Assembly (NCBI GenBank): GCA_036874045.1
Contig: CM072336.1
Coordinates: forward strand, 24,937,501-25,001,500
From: Cymodocea nodosa
Taxonomy: Eukaryota > Streptophyta > Magnoliopsida > Alismatales > Cymodoceaceae
Direction of reading: 5' to 3'
DNA length: 64,000 nt
Shown here in pieces: positions 1-14,100 of the stretch; the first letter of the stretch is position 1, and each line of letters begins with the position of its first letter. A program made the translations under genes and the position numbers. The notes beneath the pieces are model-generated. The model was not told the DNA's origin and searched no databases. It was given only the letters and a program-made list of their open reading frames with translations.

Positions 1-3000
1 TTTTTAACCACAATCAAGGTGATAAGACCATCTATACTTTCTATACTTGGCTATAGGCTCTCCTAAACAAGATTGATATTTATCTACTTGTGTTGGATCT
101 TGCCACTTAACGTTGCTACAAGGAGGAGTTGGGTGTTACGTTATTTCTTATTGGCCTTCATCCTCAGTTATCATCTTTGATTCATGGTGAAGTCCTTACT
201 GTCAATGTGTTACATCTTTTCAGGCGACATTCAACAAAGTACTTTGTGTTTTTGTGGCTTCTTCAAATTGTGCTACCTCACATTTTGTTGAGTCTTCGGC
301 CCTAGCGGCTACTTTTGGTGGTTTCTTTCCTTTTGATGGCACCTCCTAGCGTAATTGAGGGAAGTTTGGAAGGTGTGGTCAAATGTAGGCTCCATGCATC
401 TACTACAGTAGTAAGAACCATCCTTTTGATTGTCGTTGGGATAAGTTTGGGTATCTATCTACTCTAGTTGTTGCTCATTTCACCACTATACAATCATCTT
501 ATGAGTGCCCACTTATCGCACCACACCATTTGTTATTCTCAATTTGGTCTAGATTGCTTAGGCAGATTTTGATGAATTGATAATATATTAGGCTCGACAA
601 CAAAGAGAAGCTTCTACAACTCATGTCTTAGGTACAACTCATGTCTTAGGTATATTTGCACTTCATGCATATATTGCCTTTAATTCTTCTTGGATTATTG
701 ATTTAGGTACTTCTAACCATGTTATTGTTAATGATTTTCTATTTTCTTGCATTACCAACCTTTCTAGCATAAAATTTAGCTACATTGTCTTGGGTGAAGA
801 CGTTGCATCTGTTACTTTCGATATCACTTTAGAAAAAGTCTTATATGTTTCTAACTTTCTAGTTAACTTTCTCTCTATTAGTGCTATCACTAAACAATTA
901 TATTATTTTAACTCTTTTTTCCCTTTTCATTGCATCTCTCACGATCTGTAGATAAGGAGGAAAATTGGTGTTAATCTTGATTGTGGTCGTGAAATTTATG
1001 TTTTGGCTAAGGATGATATACCTCATGGTTTTGCCTTCATGGTTACCTTTGATGACTTGTTTTTACTTTGACATTGGCATCTTGGTCACTTTTTACATCG
1101 CAAGCTCTAGGAGACTCTTCCTTAGGTATCTGTTTTGTATTTCAGTTGTCCTTCTTGTATCATGGGTAAGTAGTTTTGTATTACATATGCTAGTCGAAAG
1201 TTATCTTTTGCCCCTAAGCCTTTTGATTTCATTCATTGTGATGTTTGGGGACCTTCTAAGGTTGTGTCTATTTTTGGTTATTGTCATTATGCTGTCTTTG
1301 TCAATGATTTTTCTTGAACCTCTTGGTTGCATTTGTTGAAAAATCACATAACTATGTTGGAGGTTATTTGTTTCTTTCTTAATGAAATTCAAAATTAGTT
1401 TGATATTATTCTCAAAATGTTTCGTTTTGATAATGCATTTGAGTTTACCTAATTTAATGTTGTATCTGTGTGTTGAGTGTGACATTCTTTATTAGACGAC
1501 TTATGCACATATATTTCAAAAAAAAGGGAGTTGTTGAGCGTAAACATCGACACATCCTTGATGTTGCTTGCTCTGTTTTGATTGAGATGTATGTACCAAA
1601 ATATTTTTAATTTGATGTTATTGCTACAACCTTCTATTTGATCAACCAGTTGTCTTCTAGCCCTTTAGAGAGAGTAATTTCTTTATAATGTATTTACTTT
1701 GATAGGAATTATTTCTTCTTCCTCTCAAGGTTTTTAGATGTACCACTTTGGTTAAGAATTTGACTCCTAAGCTTGGTAAGCTTTCCCTTATGTCCATTAA
1801 GTATGTATTTGTTGGATATTCTTGATCATATAAGGAGTATCCTTGTTATTATCTTTAGTGATATCTTATTTTAGTTGATTTTTTTAGGGGGTTGTTTCTT
1901 ATTTTTCTTCATCTGTTGAGACTACAACTCTTTTGTCATATTAGGATTCTCCTCTTGTTGTGTTATCCTTTATCGTTGAGTCTTTTTTGTCGTTAGAGAG
2001 ACCACCACCATTATTTCCTCCATCCAAGACACTACCATTACCACCATTGCCTCCTCTATCCAAGACACCACTATCATCCTTGCCTCTTACTTTCGTGGCA
2101 TCACCACCTCGACTTCACTTCTATTCATATCCTATTGTCTTTAATGGTGAATTAGTTGTGGACTCTATATCAGTTGAATGTACAAAACACTTTCTTATAT
2201 GACAATCTTTAAGAAGAAATTTACGTAGAGCAATCTTCAAGTTTTGTTACTCAAGGGGAGAATTGAGTTTATAGACTTTGCAAAGTTATATATGGACTTA
2301 AACAAAGTCCACAGGTTTACTTTGCCAAGCTTAGTTTAGTGATGCTTTCACAGGACTTTGCAAAATGCAAGGTTAATAGTTCCATCTTCGTTAGGAAGTT
2401 GAGTGTTGGATATATTATTTTGGCAATATAAGTGGATGACATTTTTCTCGTGGGAGATGATAGTGTAGACATTGCGTTTATTAAGACCTTCCTTAGTAAA
2501 TACTTTGTGATCAAAGATATGGGCAAGTTCTAATACTTTCTTGAGATTGAATTTGCCTGTGCCAAGGGTAAGATAACTTTGGCCTAATGAAAATATGTCT
2601 TAGATCTCTTAAAGAAAACAAGACTTTTGGGTTGCAAACTAGAGAGGACACCTATAGATCTCAATTTGCCTTTTTGGGACAAAGACTCAAAGTTTCTTGA
2701 GGACGTAGAGTAGTATAGAAATTTTTTTGGCAAATTAATTTATCTTACTGTGACGTGACCTGACATTTCCTTTGCTATTGGTCTTCTAAGTCAATTTATA
2801 TAAAAGCTTAGATTAGTACATTGGTAAAGTGTCATGCGAGTTGTTGCATATATTAAGAATTATCCTGGAAGAGGTTTGATCTACTCCAATAATGGTTGTT
2901 AGAATGTTTTAGCCTACACTGATGTTAGTTATGTGGGAAAAAAGGGAGATCGCAAGTCCACCATCAAGTATTGTAATTATTTTGGAGGTAATTTAGTGAC

Positions 3001-3391
3001 TTGAAGGAGCAAAAAAACAAAATGTAGTATCCAAGGTAAGTGTTGAGTTCGAATTTCAAGTTATGTCATAGATTGAGAGTGAGCTTTGTTGGATCCAATC
3101 TTTATTGATTGAGCTTGGTGTTTGAGTTCTTACTCCTATAGTTATGCATTGTGACAATTAAACTATAATTTATATTGTAAATAATGATATATTTCATGAG
3201 AGAATAAAGCATATTGAAGTTGATTGTTACTAGATCTGTGATTTTGTTTTTAAAGGAATTATTTACACTTCATACACTAGATTTTTCGAATAGGTTGTTG
3301 ATATTTTTACCAAAGGATTGCTTGTAAGTTCCTTCTACAAGTTGTGACAAGCTAGGTTTATTTAATTTATACTCTCCAACTTGAGGGGGAG
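1..3391 (+). mobile_element. Ty1/Copia retrotransposon, 3' part of internal region (degraded)
   Basis: Translated pieces run in Copia order: a gag tail with a zinc-knuckle-like stretch near 380-470, a protease motif with WIID at 691-702 (the active-site DSGAS reads DLGTS, 700-714), integrase pieces at 1200-1800, reverse transcriptase with the VDD of YVDD at 2432-2440 (its Tyr codon is TAA), and RNase H around 2900-3330. A purine-rich tract at 3381-3391 precedes the 3' LTR. The 5' LTR and most of gag lie outside the window. Stops and frameshifts are dense and the linker between integrase and RT is short, so it is a dead copy. It lies upstream of the first visible AIR9 exon, presumably in an AIR9 intron. 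Confidence 0.85.
3381..3391 (+). other. Polypurine tract of the first Copia element
   Basis: TTGAGGGGGAG lies directly before the inferred LTR start. It is the usual plus-strand priming tract of Copia elements, and the same motif precedes the 3' LTR of the element at 54.7-59.6 kb. Confidence 0.75.
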
Positions 3392-3650
3392 TATTGAAGT
3401 TAATTATCATTAAGTGTCATTAAGTATTTTTAAGTTTTGTTATTCCAACATGATTGTTGGAGTTTCTTATATGTCTATTGAGGTTCCTTATATGTCCATT
3501 GAGATTTCCTATATGTCTATTGAAGTTCCTTATATGTCCATTGAGATTTCTCATGTATGTATTGGTTGTATTTGACCTTTCTATAAGAAGACCTTCTAAT
3601 TTCTCTTAGTAACATATGATCTTCTTCTTCTACTAAATCCTTTCTTTTAA
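3392..3650 (+). repeat. 3' LTR of the first Copia element (right end approximate)
   Basis: The sequence after the polypurine tract starts TATTGAAG, probably a mutated TGTTGAAG. The right end was not pinned because the partner LTR is outside the window. A 21-bp tandem array sits inside it. Confidence 0.5.
3458..3562 (+). repeat. 21-bp tandem repeat, five units, in the LTR
   Basis: Five imperfect units of the type TGAGRTTCCTTATATGTCYA lie head to tail (3458, 3479, 3500, 3521, 3542). They differ by a few substitutions each. Confidence 0.8.
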
Positions 3651-5114
3651 CTTATGAAAATAAAATAAAATGTTTTAAAAGGTGGAAATTGACATAATGT
3701 GGATTGAAAATGAAAGTATGTATATAAATTAAATTTAGGTATATATGAATGCATTTGAATGGGGTTTTTGAAAAATGCTAGAAATTAAATATAGGTATGT
3801 ATGAATACATTTACAACTATATGACTGCCATAATTACCAAACTTGATGAAATATATTTCAATTCAATCACATGTAATATGGTTTAAAGGAATATGCTTTT
3901 AATTATTTAATCTATACTTATTGTGGTAGATGCCTAGCCTATTTTTTCTTTACTAATAATAATCTAACCATAAATAAAGTTAAAACTACCCTTACAATAT
4001 AAATTACAACAATAATTATAATTCACTTATAAATAATAAACTAAAATTCCTTAAACTTTAACATAGGCAATGTAATGCTAAGAATGTGGGTCACCTTGTA
4101 GATGCCTTTTGCAATATGGAAAGAGTGATTTCACATATTGATAAAGATAAGTTGACTCAGGTGGACTGTGTAATGCACCAACTTCTAAAATAAAGTTTAA
4201 AGTTTGCATGATTGCTTGGACAATGAAGAAAATGGTTGGAGGCAAATATCACTTTGAAGGTACCTTTGGTGTTTATGCTGATTCATTGGGGGGTAAGGTT
4301 GCTAAAGGTACCTTTAGCATTTATGTTGATTTATTGGGTGAGGTGGGGGACATAGGGCTAATGTCTATGCTGATTCATAAAAGAGGAGGGGGGGGAGGAT
4401 TTGGTATCAATGCCAGAGGAGACGAAATTTACGGATGACACTTGATGAGGATGAAATGCCTGTGGGGACATATGCAGGTGTAGGAGGAGTTGTGCTATCT
4501 GAAGTTGCCTAGTTGAGATTGGTTCATATGATAACACTGACATCCATTTGAATTTAGCGAGCTTGAACAGGTGAATGACAAACTCTATTGGAAGGTGCAC
4601 ATTGGACTCCTACATTTACATATTTCTCATATATATATATATTTGATGTTATCTTAAGATTATTTGTGTATTTGAATGTAATTTGAGAAATAATAGGATT
4701 TAAAAGTATACGAAATTATTATTAAGTATAAATATATATAAAATGCATTTAAAAATTTAAAAATAAATATCTGAATGGGTTCCTTGGCACCTTAAAAGTA
4801 TGGTGTGTTTGTGTATGTATGATGTGTGTACGTGTATTTCAATATTACTTAGGGTTAGTTTAGTTAATAATTCATTTACCTATACATAAATTAAATTTAA
4901 AGATCTACGTCATAAATAAAAAATACTGAAAAATTCTTTAAAAAAGTTTTTAAATGGCATAGTGGTGCTCAGACACCCAATCTTAATGGCTGAGTTTCTT
5001 AATAAGTATGCTTTGTTGGAAGCAACCTTTTTAATTATAGACAGTGAATCAAAATGTTTTACAATTTAGTCTATGCCTTCCATCTAAACTTTTTTGCTTT
5101 ACTGTTTCTTTCAG
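3651..5114. other. Non-coding stretch, presumed AIR9 intron
   Basis: AT-rich DNA with no recognisable gene or transposon protein. It has an imperfect tandem repeat of about 48 bp at 4255-4375 (repeated AAGGTACCTTTRGYRTTTAT), a poly-G run near 4387, and a short TA microsatellite near 4628-4645. The short open frames here resemble no family I know. Confidence 0.6.
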
Positions 5115-5180
5115 TTTGTGTACCTGAGAGATAACTTTCTGTCTTCTTTAGAAGGGATTGAGATATTGAAGCGGGTGAAG
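5115..5180 (+). CDS. AIR9: AIR9 exon a: leucine-rich repeat
   Basis: 22 codons, phase 0 at both ends, AG at 5113-5114 and GT at 5181. Reads [17 protein letters not shown]..., an SDS22-like repeat. This is the first AIR9 exon I can place; it follows an acceptor, so it is internal. Confidence 0.9.
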
Positions 5181-8100
5181 GTAAGGATTTTCTTGCTCTA
5201 GCCTACGAAATCCTTGCCACTTCAACTTTTAAAGCATTTCTGGGACTGCATCAATGCATTGTTTTAGGTCCCATCAATATATGATTTTGAAAATATGTCC
5301 CATCAATATTTATTTGCAACTTTAGTTATTAAATGTAGGTGCATGTCTTTCTACCAGGTTCTTGATTTGAGCTTCAACAATTTCAAGGATTCTGATTTTG
5401 TGCCTCTTGTGAATTTGAAAGCTCTTCAGGTTTGAACTTGTCTGGTGTTTAACCAAAGCTTTAGAAATTCTTTTTATTTTCTGCCCATTGGTTATCATTC
5501 TGGTGGAAATATTATTTGTCTATTTTTCTCAGCAACTATATTTGGCTGGAAATCATATCGCATCACTAGCAAGTTTGCCAGAAATACCTAATCTGGAAGT
5601 ATGCTATTTGTATTGTGTTCTACAAATATGTATTTTTTTATATTTGAATACAGTTTTTCTTTCAATAATATTAATTTGGTTGTTTTTGTGTCAGTTTCTT
5701 TCAGTTGCTCAGAACAGGTTGAAATCTCTTTGCATGGCCAGTCAGCCTCGATTGCAGGTTTGCTGGCTTTAATTATGCATTGTGAATTGTGACATCTTTA
5801 AGCCATTTTTTTAATATTATCCTTTTGTTCACATTCAGGTTCTTGCAGCCAGTAAGAACCGGATATCTACCTTAAAGGGTTTCCCATATTTTCCTGTTCT
5901 TGAGGTTTGCTATCCTTCTTTGAATTGATATTTTGTTTACAATAATTTCAATTATCATTCTTGTATTCCTTATCGTAAACAATTTGTTACAGCATGATGA
6001 GCAACGTGTCATATAATCATGTTTGTATTCTTCATTCTTTAAGACAAGCATGCATGTCCGATGTTGACAAGAGTGCTTTATGAGTTCTGGTGGAGGTATG
6101 AGTATTCCAAAAATGATGCTCATTCAGGAACTTTGATGCCCTCACTGTGTTGTCTATCATATCAACTCAAGGGAACATTTTTGTGCCCTGTTTTTAAACA
6201 TATTAAGTACATGTTATTACGTGGTACACTATTTATACGCACGTGATTATATGCACGTGGTATTTGGCAAAAGCTGCTGAAATGACTCGATGAACATAAT
6301 GAAATACGACTGTCATTTTGTTTTCACCCTTGTTATGATTCATAACTTGTCGTGTTTGCCTATGTATTGATGCTCCAACCATGATTGTTGAATGGCTAAT
6401 TTCTATGCATATTATTTAAATATGATAACCATCTCTTATGGTGGATTCTTGAGGTGTTGGTCCGTTCCTTATCGTTAGTCTGTTTCTTAGACGCTCTTTT
6501 TATATTTTTTAATGAATGCTATAAATCACAAATGTAGAAATGATGGAAATTTAAAAATTTATAAGCTAGTAAAAAGGAATACTAAAAAAGTTAAGGAATT
6601 TAAAAATTGTTAAAAACCAACAAGGAATTACATCATAGTTTTAACACAAAATAAGGGGAAAATAAAATATATAAATTGGCTAAGGTTAGTAAAAGGAAAT
6701 CTAGAGATTTGAATCAAGTAAAATGTACTAAGGATAAAAATGGTATATTTTGGGTAAAAGAAAGTGAAATAAAAGATAGATGATGTAGGTATTTTAGTGA
6801 ACATTTTAATGAATTTATCATAAAAAAACTCTTACATGTAAAATTTGGATAGCAATACAAAGGATACAAATTATAGTTATTTTAAAGGAATGAATAGTTT
6901 AAAGGTAAAAGAGGACCAAATATTACCTTTATTGAAAATGAAATGTGGGAAAATTATTTGACCAAATATTACCAATATTGAGATATGAAAGTGCAAGGGT
7001 GAAGTAGGAATTAAGTGGTTAACTAAGCTTTTTAATATAATTTTAAAGACAAAGAATATGCTAGATAAATGGAAAATGAGATCATTAATACCTATATTAA
7101 AGAATAAAAGAGACTTACAAAATTGTAAAAATTATTGTAATATTATATTAATGAGTCAGACGTTGAAGTTATAGGAAAAAGTGATTGTACAATGATGAGG
7201 CATTTAACTAGAATCATTGAAAATTGATTTGGTTTTATGTTATGTAAGTTAACAATAGAAGCTATTCATTTACTTAGACAATTAATAGAAAATTTCTGAG
7301 CTAAGAAAATGTCCTCCACATAGTTTTCATTGATTTAGAGAAATTTTATGATAGAGTGTGTAGAAATTTATTGTTGTGGGTATTGGAAAAAAAAGGGTAA
7401 CTATTGGATATATTGATATTATAAAGGACATATGTAAAAGAGCAGTTATTACTATTAAAATAATAGGAGGAGAAACAAAAAAATTTTCAGTAGGCATAAG
7501 TTTACATCAAGGGTCCTCTCTAAGTCCATACCTTTTGTCTTTATTATGGATGAAACATCTAAGAAAATTTAAGGAGAAATACCTTGGTGTATGCTATTTA
7601 TTGATGACGAGTCTTAACTAATGAAAATAAAGTAGAAATTAGTTTTAAATTAGAATTATGGAGATGTACTATAGTGTCCAAAGGATTTAAATTGCATAGG
7701 TTAAAAATTGAATATATAGAGCATAGGTTCAACAACAAATAGGAATAATAATGAAGGTATACAATTAAATGACTATGAGATTCATAAAAGTAAAACTTTT
7801 AAATGCTTAAGATCTATAATAAGTAACAATTGAGAGAATGTAGATGATGTTATTCGTAGGATTGAAGTAAGATAGATGAAGTGGAGAAATGTTTTCGGAG
7901 TGTTATGTGATAGATGAATACACCAAAATATGAAGAGATACTTTAGTGTCAAAGGATTTAAATTGAATAAGTTAAAAGTTGAATATATAGAGTGTAAGTT
8001 TAACAAAAATATGAATAATAATGAAGGTGTTCATTTAAATGGTCATGACATTCATTAATGTAAGACTTCTAAATACTTAAGATGTATAATAAGTAAAAAT

Positions 8101-11100
8101 GGAGAGATTATGGAGGATGTTATCCATGCGACTAATGTAGGGTGAATAAAGTATAGAAGTACTTGTTGAGTGCTATGTGAAAGAGGAATACCATTAAAAT
8201 TAAAAAGAAAATTTCTTAAAACTATTCTTTGGTTGGCTATATTTTATGGTTTAGAATACTAAACTAGAAAGCATGATAATGTGCAAAAAATTAGTGTTTC
8301 AATGATACAAATGCTTAGATAGATAAGTATTTTTTTTTATATATAAATTCCCCAATCTATTAAAAGGGGTGGGGGCCCATGTAAAAGAACTGTTACAGGT
8401 ACAGTAGAAGTGTTACAAAATAAGGGAAAAGGAAAGAATGTAACATGTAAGTAGAAAAGCCATAATCCTCCCAGAGTAGAACCACTAGAAACTCTGACTA
8501 CTGGGAATAGCCGAAGCATCCATCTTTGGGCTTCCACAAATATTTCCACCACTTCGAAAGAATCCTCCTTGCCCATTGAGGTCGGCCTTAGTCAAAGTGT
8601 CTGCAATACGATTTACTTCCTGAGGTACATGATGGAAGGAATGGACAAGCTTCATAGACTGACATAGATTTATCTATCTTAGCACTGCATGCCCCCTAGT
8701 GCAGCTATTGTACTTAATATGAGCAAGTAGAGGAAGGGAGTCAACCTCCACTTCCCGATGGCCAATGGGTACACCCATGTTCTGACAGGCTTGTAGGCCT
8801 TCAATCAAAGAATATTGACTGATTTCTACTTCAATCACAGATTTCTACTTCAAGAATATTGACTCTCTCATGAAAATTGTAGAAAGCAAAAATGATGGAT
8901 CCATTTTCATCTTGAGCTGCACCTCCCCTTGTCGCATAGGCTTTCAAATTGACCACTTTGTCTGTGTTTAGTTTGAGTCTCGGATGTAAGGGCTTCTCCT
9001 AAGCATACCATCTGATAGAGGGCACTGTGGAGACCAATTGTTTGAAGCCTAATCGCTGCAAGGTGGCAACTTCCCCTAGCTGGCCCTGGGATCTTCCGAA
9101 TGTATGAATGAAGATGACCAAAGCCACTTTAACCCTTTCCTTAATGCAATCAAAGGAGCTCTTCTTGTTTTCAAAGATCATAGAGCATCTCTCCTTCCAG
9201 GATTCTCACAAAATATTTGCCACCAAAAATTTCAGTCCATTGCTAGATAAATTTTTGCTTTCTTGGATCAGTGTGTGCTGAACAAACACCTTCCAGTCAT
9301 CCTGGTTGCAGAGGTTGAGGCCTAGTTTCCTATTCACCTAGAATCTGTTGAGGATGGCCCAATCCCCCTCAAAACAGACGTGACAAGTGAACTCTCCTTC
9401 CCACCCAAATCTACAATATTTGCAGCAAGAGGCCAGTTGGTATTCCCTTCTTTTAGCATTCATCTCTGTTGGTAGTATAGAGTGAAGTAATCTCCAAAGA
9501 AAGAAAAATACCTTTGTTGGAACTCTTTTGGCATTCCTAAATAGATAAGTATACTATAAGGGGTAAGTTAAAAAATGATTTTATTAGAACTAGAGTAGAA
9601 GTTGCGCCAATTGAAGTTAAGAGAAAATTAGCTTAGGTGGTTTGATCATATCCTTGAGAGTCCAAAGGATGCACTTGTTGGGAGAAGATAATTAATTATT
9701 GCAACTACAAGGCTACTTTCTTGTGAAATGTAGGTCATGTTTCTTAATTTTGTGAAACAAACTATTCATTTGTGAAGTTAAGGTTGTGTATAATTGGAAC
9801 CTTCCTTGTCTCAAACATTCATTGGAGCCTTGTAAATAGAGTGTTATATATGTGAGTTTTGAAATTTTGGAACTTTCCTTGTCTCAGCATTTGTTGGGGC
9901 CTTGTCAATAGAATGTTATATATGTGAATTTTAAAATTTTGATCTATCATGCGTTTTAAAATTGCTAGATTTAAAAGTTAGATCTATCAAGAAAGTTGTT
10001 GATTCAGGAGTTGGATCTATTAATAAGTGATAATGTTATATATTTGTTGCATTTAATTCTATATGTATTAGTAAACATGTACATATGCCATTTTAGAACT
10101 TATTTCTCATATCTTTTATTAAATATCCAACATGGGTTTCATAAACGAAATTGGACTTGGAGCTTACATCCAAGATAGGGCGTAGATCTTACATGTAATA
10201 TAGTTCTTGAATATTTTAATCTTCTATGAAACTTATTTGTAATTTAGGTCTAATATGTAAAGTATAATCTTAGCATAACATAAACAGCTTTGGCAAATTC
10301 TAACCTAAACAGATACAAACATATGATCATATATGAAATCGTAACATCTGGTGGCTGACTATGGCCTGGTGTGTGCTGAGTGAGAGCTGGAGGGGAGATG
10401 AGAATTTACAGACTTGTACTTATTGTAGTATTTGTTGGTAGGTTTAATCCATTTCCTTATTTTAATATCTATTTGCAGCATCTTCGAGTGGAGGAGAATC
10501 CCATTATCCAGATGCCTCACCTAGAAGCTGCGTCTATACTTTTAGTTGGTCATACGTTGAAGAAGTTCAATGATAGAGGTGCATTTATTATATGTATTCA
10601 TTGTAGTATATTTTTCCTATAGGTGCACACTTTTTTACTTTTAAATTTTTCTAAGATCCTTGGTACTATATTCTTGATAAAACTTTACTCTAGATTGAAA
10701 AAGTATTGATTTGATTTCTGGGCAAGATTTGAAATTACTATTGAATTATTGTGTCTAATGTGATCAGGCTATTGGAAACTCCTGGAGTGTTTCCAAATGT
10801 CGCCTTAAAACTTTAAGATAAGATAAAGATATGATGCACAAAAATCTGGTTAGATTTAGTTTCCAAGTATTTATTATAATTAAAATGTTACGTATAGATT
10901 TAGTTATGGATAGAAATAAATAGAGGGAAAAGATTCAATTAGTCAATCCCATATCTTGAGATTATGATTTTGATTGTTGTTGTAAAATGCTATGTTGAAT
11001 CAACATTGATGAACATGTGTTAGGAAGAAACCTTAATAATGATGAATAAAAGAATAGGTTTATATTCTCATAAAAACTCTTTGAAATGGGTAAAAAAATT

Positions 11101-14100
11101 AAAAATGGATATATTTATTTTTATGTCGGATCTAGGAATCCAAGTAAATTTATAAAAGTATATGTGTTTTTAATAAGAATCTCTAGTAATGTGAAAATTA
11201 CTTGAAAAAAATTGTTAAAAATTAAAACTATTCGAAATAAGTAAAAAATTAAAAATTGATATATTTATTTTTATGTCAGATCTATGGAATCAATGTAAAT
11301 TTATAAAAGAAATATGTGTTTTTAATGAGAATCACTAATAACGTGAAAATCAATTGAAATAAAAAAATGTTGAACATTAAGATCTGCACCTTGTAATATC
11401 TTTGCTGTAGAAGTAAATTCACGCAAGTTATGTGCAATATCAATTATGAAGTAACATCCTGATATTTTTTTAGAATATAATTAAGGTGTCTCTACAATCC
11501 TTTCTATATGAAAAAATAGTATATAAAACTGAAAAATTGAAGCTTTGCACCTGCATTGTTTTTGAATTTGGCAAAATTTCTGAAAAGGTGTTTGCATCAA
11601 CTAACCAATTCTCAAAGTGCTGGATGATGTTTGGCCTAGAACATATCTAATAGTGACACTTGTGATTTGAAATTTAGGTAGCATTCAGTTCTATTGGTTA
11701 GCACATTATCTTGATGAAGGTGTTTTTTGATGGGAATCATTTAATCACAGAAAATATAAAATAAATCTTTATAATACTCTTTACTTTTTACCTTGTTTAA
11801 AACTTTATGATACTTCTGTACATCTTCATTCCTTATATGTTACTTGTGATTCTGAGATATCGCAGATCTTTTACCTGAGGAGGTAGAGAATGCAAAGCTG
11901 TATCCTGCTCATACTGCTCTATGCATTAGAGATGGCTGGGAGTTTTGCAGTTCTGAGCTTGCTGCTGGTAAGCATCTCATTATTCTTTGTCTAGGCGGTC
12001 AAGTTTTATATTTCCAATCTGTTGATTCTTGTTTTTTTTGGCACAGGAAAAATGTTTTTTTTTAGATATTGATAGTTTTTTGCATTGACTTGAGCTTAGG
12101 ATATTTTTCTTCCATATATTTTACAAGATGAACTGCACTAGTCGTTGTTGCTTATTGATTTTTTGGTATTTCATTTTTGTTAAATGCATATGGAGATAAA
12201 TGCATCCTTATTTAACATGCCATTCCACCCAGGCAAAGTGAAAGGTTAAGTTTAAAATGTAAAATGGTATTAGTGCCTGTATAAGGTTAAGTTTAGACTG
12301 TATGACTATCATCTTTTGATCTTTTGACCAAGACAATTAGATTTCCATCTTTCTTGCTTTGCTTATGTGAAATCTCAACTCTTTTAATGATTATTGTTTC
12401 ATCAGAGTCAACCTTCCATTTCCTAGCTGACCAGTGGAAAGACCAATTACCGCCAAGTTTCACACTGAAAAAGGCTTCTATTGATCAGCCATTTGAAGGA
12501 GATGCTTGTCATTGTCATTTTGTATTTACCAGCGAAGGTGATATGAACCATGAACATGCTTTGACTCTCAAATATCAATGGTTTATAGGGGGGGAAATTC
12601 GAACTTTTGCTGCCATTGACAATGCCTGTGGTCAGGTTGAAGTTTACCTTTTTACAATGGAGCATTGTTTAAGCATTCTTTATTTCTTTCTTCTTCCTAA
12701 TTGGTATTTTGTTTGGAATAGGTTTATTGGCCAAAACATCAGGACGTAGGCAAGATTCTCAAGGTTGAGTGTGCTCCTATTGTCCAAGGAATGGATTATC
12801 CTTCTGTTTTTGCTCTCTCTTCCCGGGTTTCTCCAGGTTTGTATTGTTGAAATTGAAATGTGGGCAACATAAATTGATAATTTGCAGGAATACTAGTTTT
12901 TAGAAGGTTATCTTTCCCATCTTTCCATTTCAATCATGAGCTATGTATCATTTAATTACCATGCATGGAATATGCTTTGCAGGCCATCTGACATTTAATT
13001 ATTTAAATCAACCTTGTATTAGGGCAGTAATGGATTTTATTATTTTATACTTTCAAATGTCAGTGTTTACTGTTGCCATGCAATTTTGCATTGTATCGCC
13101 ACTGTTTATGTGTGATCCTTATTTTTGAATGAGCATCATCTAATCCAACAACAACAACAATAAAAATCTGTGCTATGATCCTGTTATGTAAGGTTGGTCA
13201 TATGAATCTTTTTATTTCAAGTATTTCTATCTATTGTCAAATCTTTAGTTATGTTGGTAAACTTGAGAGATCCAACTAGGTTAAACGGATATCCATTTAA
13301 CATTGACTGTTGTGTATGTATCAGTGTCCTTGTGTACACTGTATGGTTATGCAAAAATGAAAAATCTTCCACTGACCTAAACCTTGCTTGCCGTCGAACT
13401 AGTTAAATTACATAAATTTAAATATTTTCTCACAATTCCTAACTAAATAGTTTTAAGCTTATCTCTACTTTTAATTTTTTCATACTAATTAGTTCTCTTC
13501 TTCTAATTGATGCATTTTTTAATCTCTGAAAAATATCATCAAACCATCTAACTTGATTTTCTCTTATCTTATCTTCAATAAGTACAACTTTTACTCTATT
13601 CTTAATAAAATTATTTTTTAGTTTATCTTTCATAGTACTAATGCTCATCCATTTGAACATACACATCTTAGCAACACTAACTTTTTTGCATATGGTCATG
13701 TTTTATAGCTTGATATTCTGAACTATAAAGTATAATTGAGTGAACAACAGTTTTATAGAATTTTCTTTTAAATTTTAATGATATCTTTCTATCACATAAC
13801 ACTAAGTATTTCTGCACTTCATTCATTCTAATTTAATCTTATGAATAACATCTTCTTATTTTACCATTGTTATTTGTTACAGATCTTAAGTATTTAAAAG
13901 TTTTAATTTTATGAATCTTATGATTAAATATATTTCCTTATTATTATTCCTATTTTTGTTGAACCTACATACCTTATATTCAATTTTGAACTTAATCTAA
14001 ATCCTTTGGACTCTAAAATATCTCCACATGATTCTAATTTAGAATTAATTATTGACTTACTTTCATTGACTAAAACTATATCATTAACAAATAGTATAAG

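Larger units (their letters stand above)
6510..8330 (+). mobile_element. RTE-type LINE, reverse transcriptase region (left part, broken)
   Basis: Fragmented translation matches plant RTE reverse transcriptase: a [23 protein letters not shown] segment at about 7010-7140, [12 protein letters not shown] near 7325-7355, [11 protein letters not shown] near 7415-7445, and [12 protein letters not shown] near 7500-7540. Many stops and frameshifts. The element resumes at 9541 after an L1 insertion. A 271-bp segment is duplicated inside it. Confidence 0.85.

Noticed and set aside
965..1339. 124-codon hydrophobic frame
   Set aside because: It is an off-frame shadow of Copia integrase sequence; the integrase reading (FDFIHCDVWGPSK) lies in another frame of the same bases.
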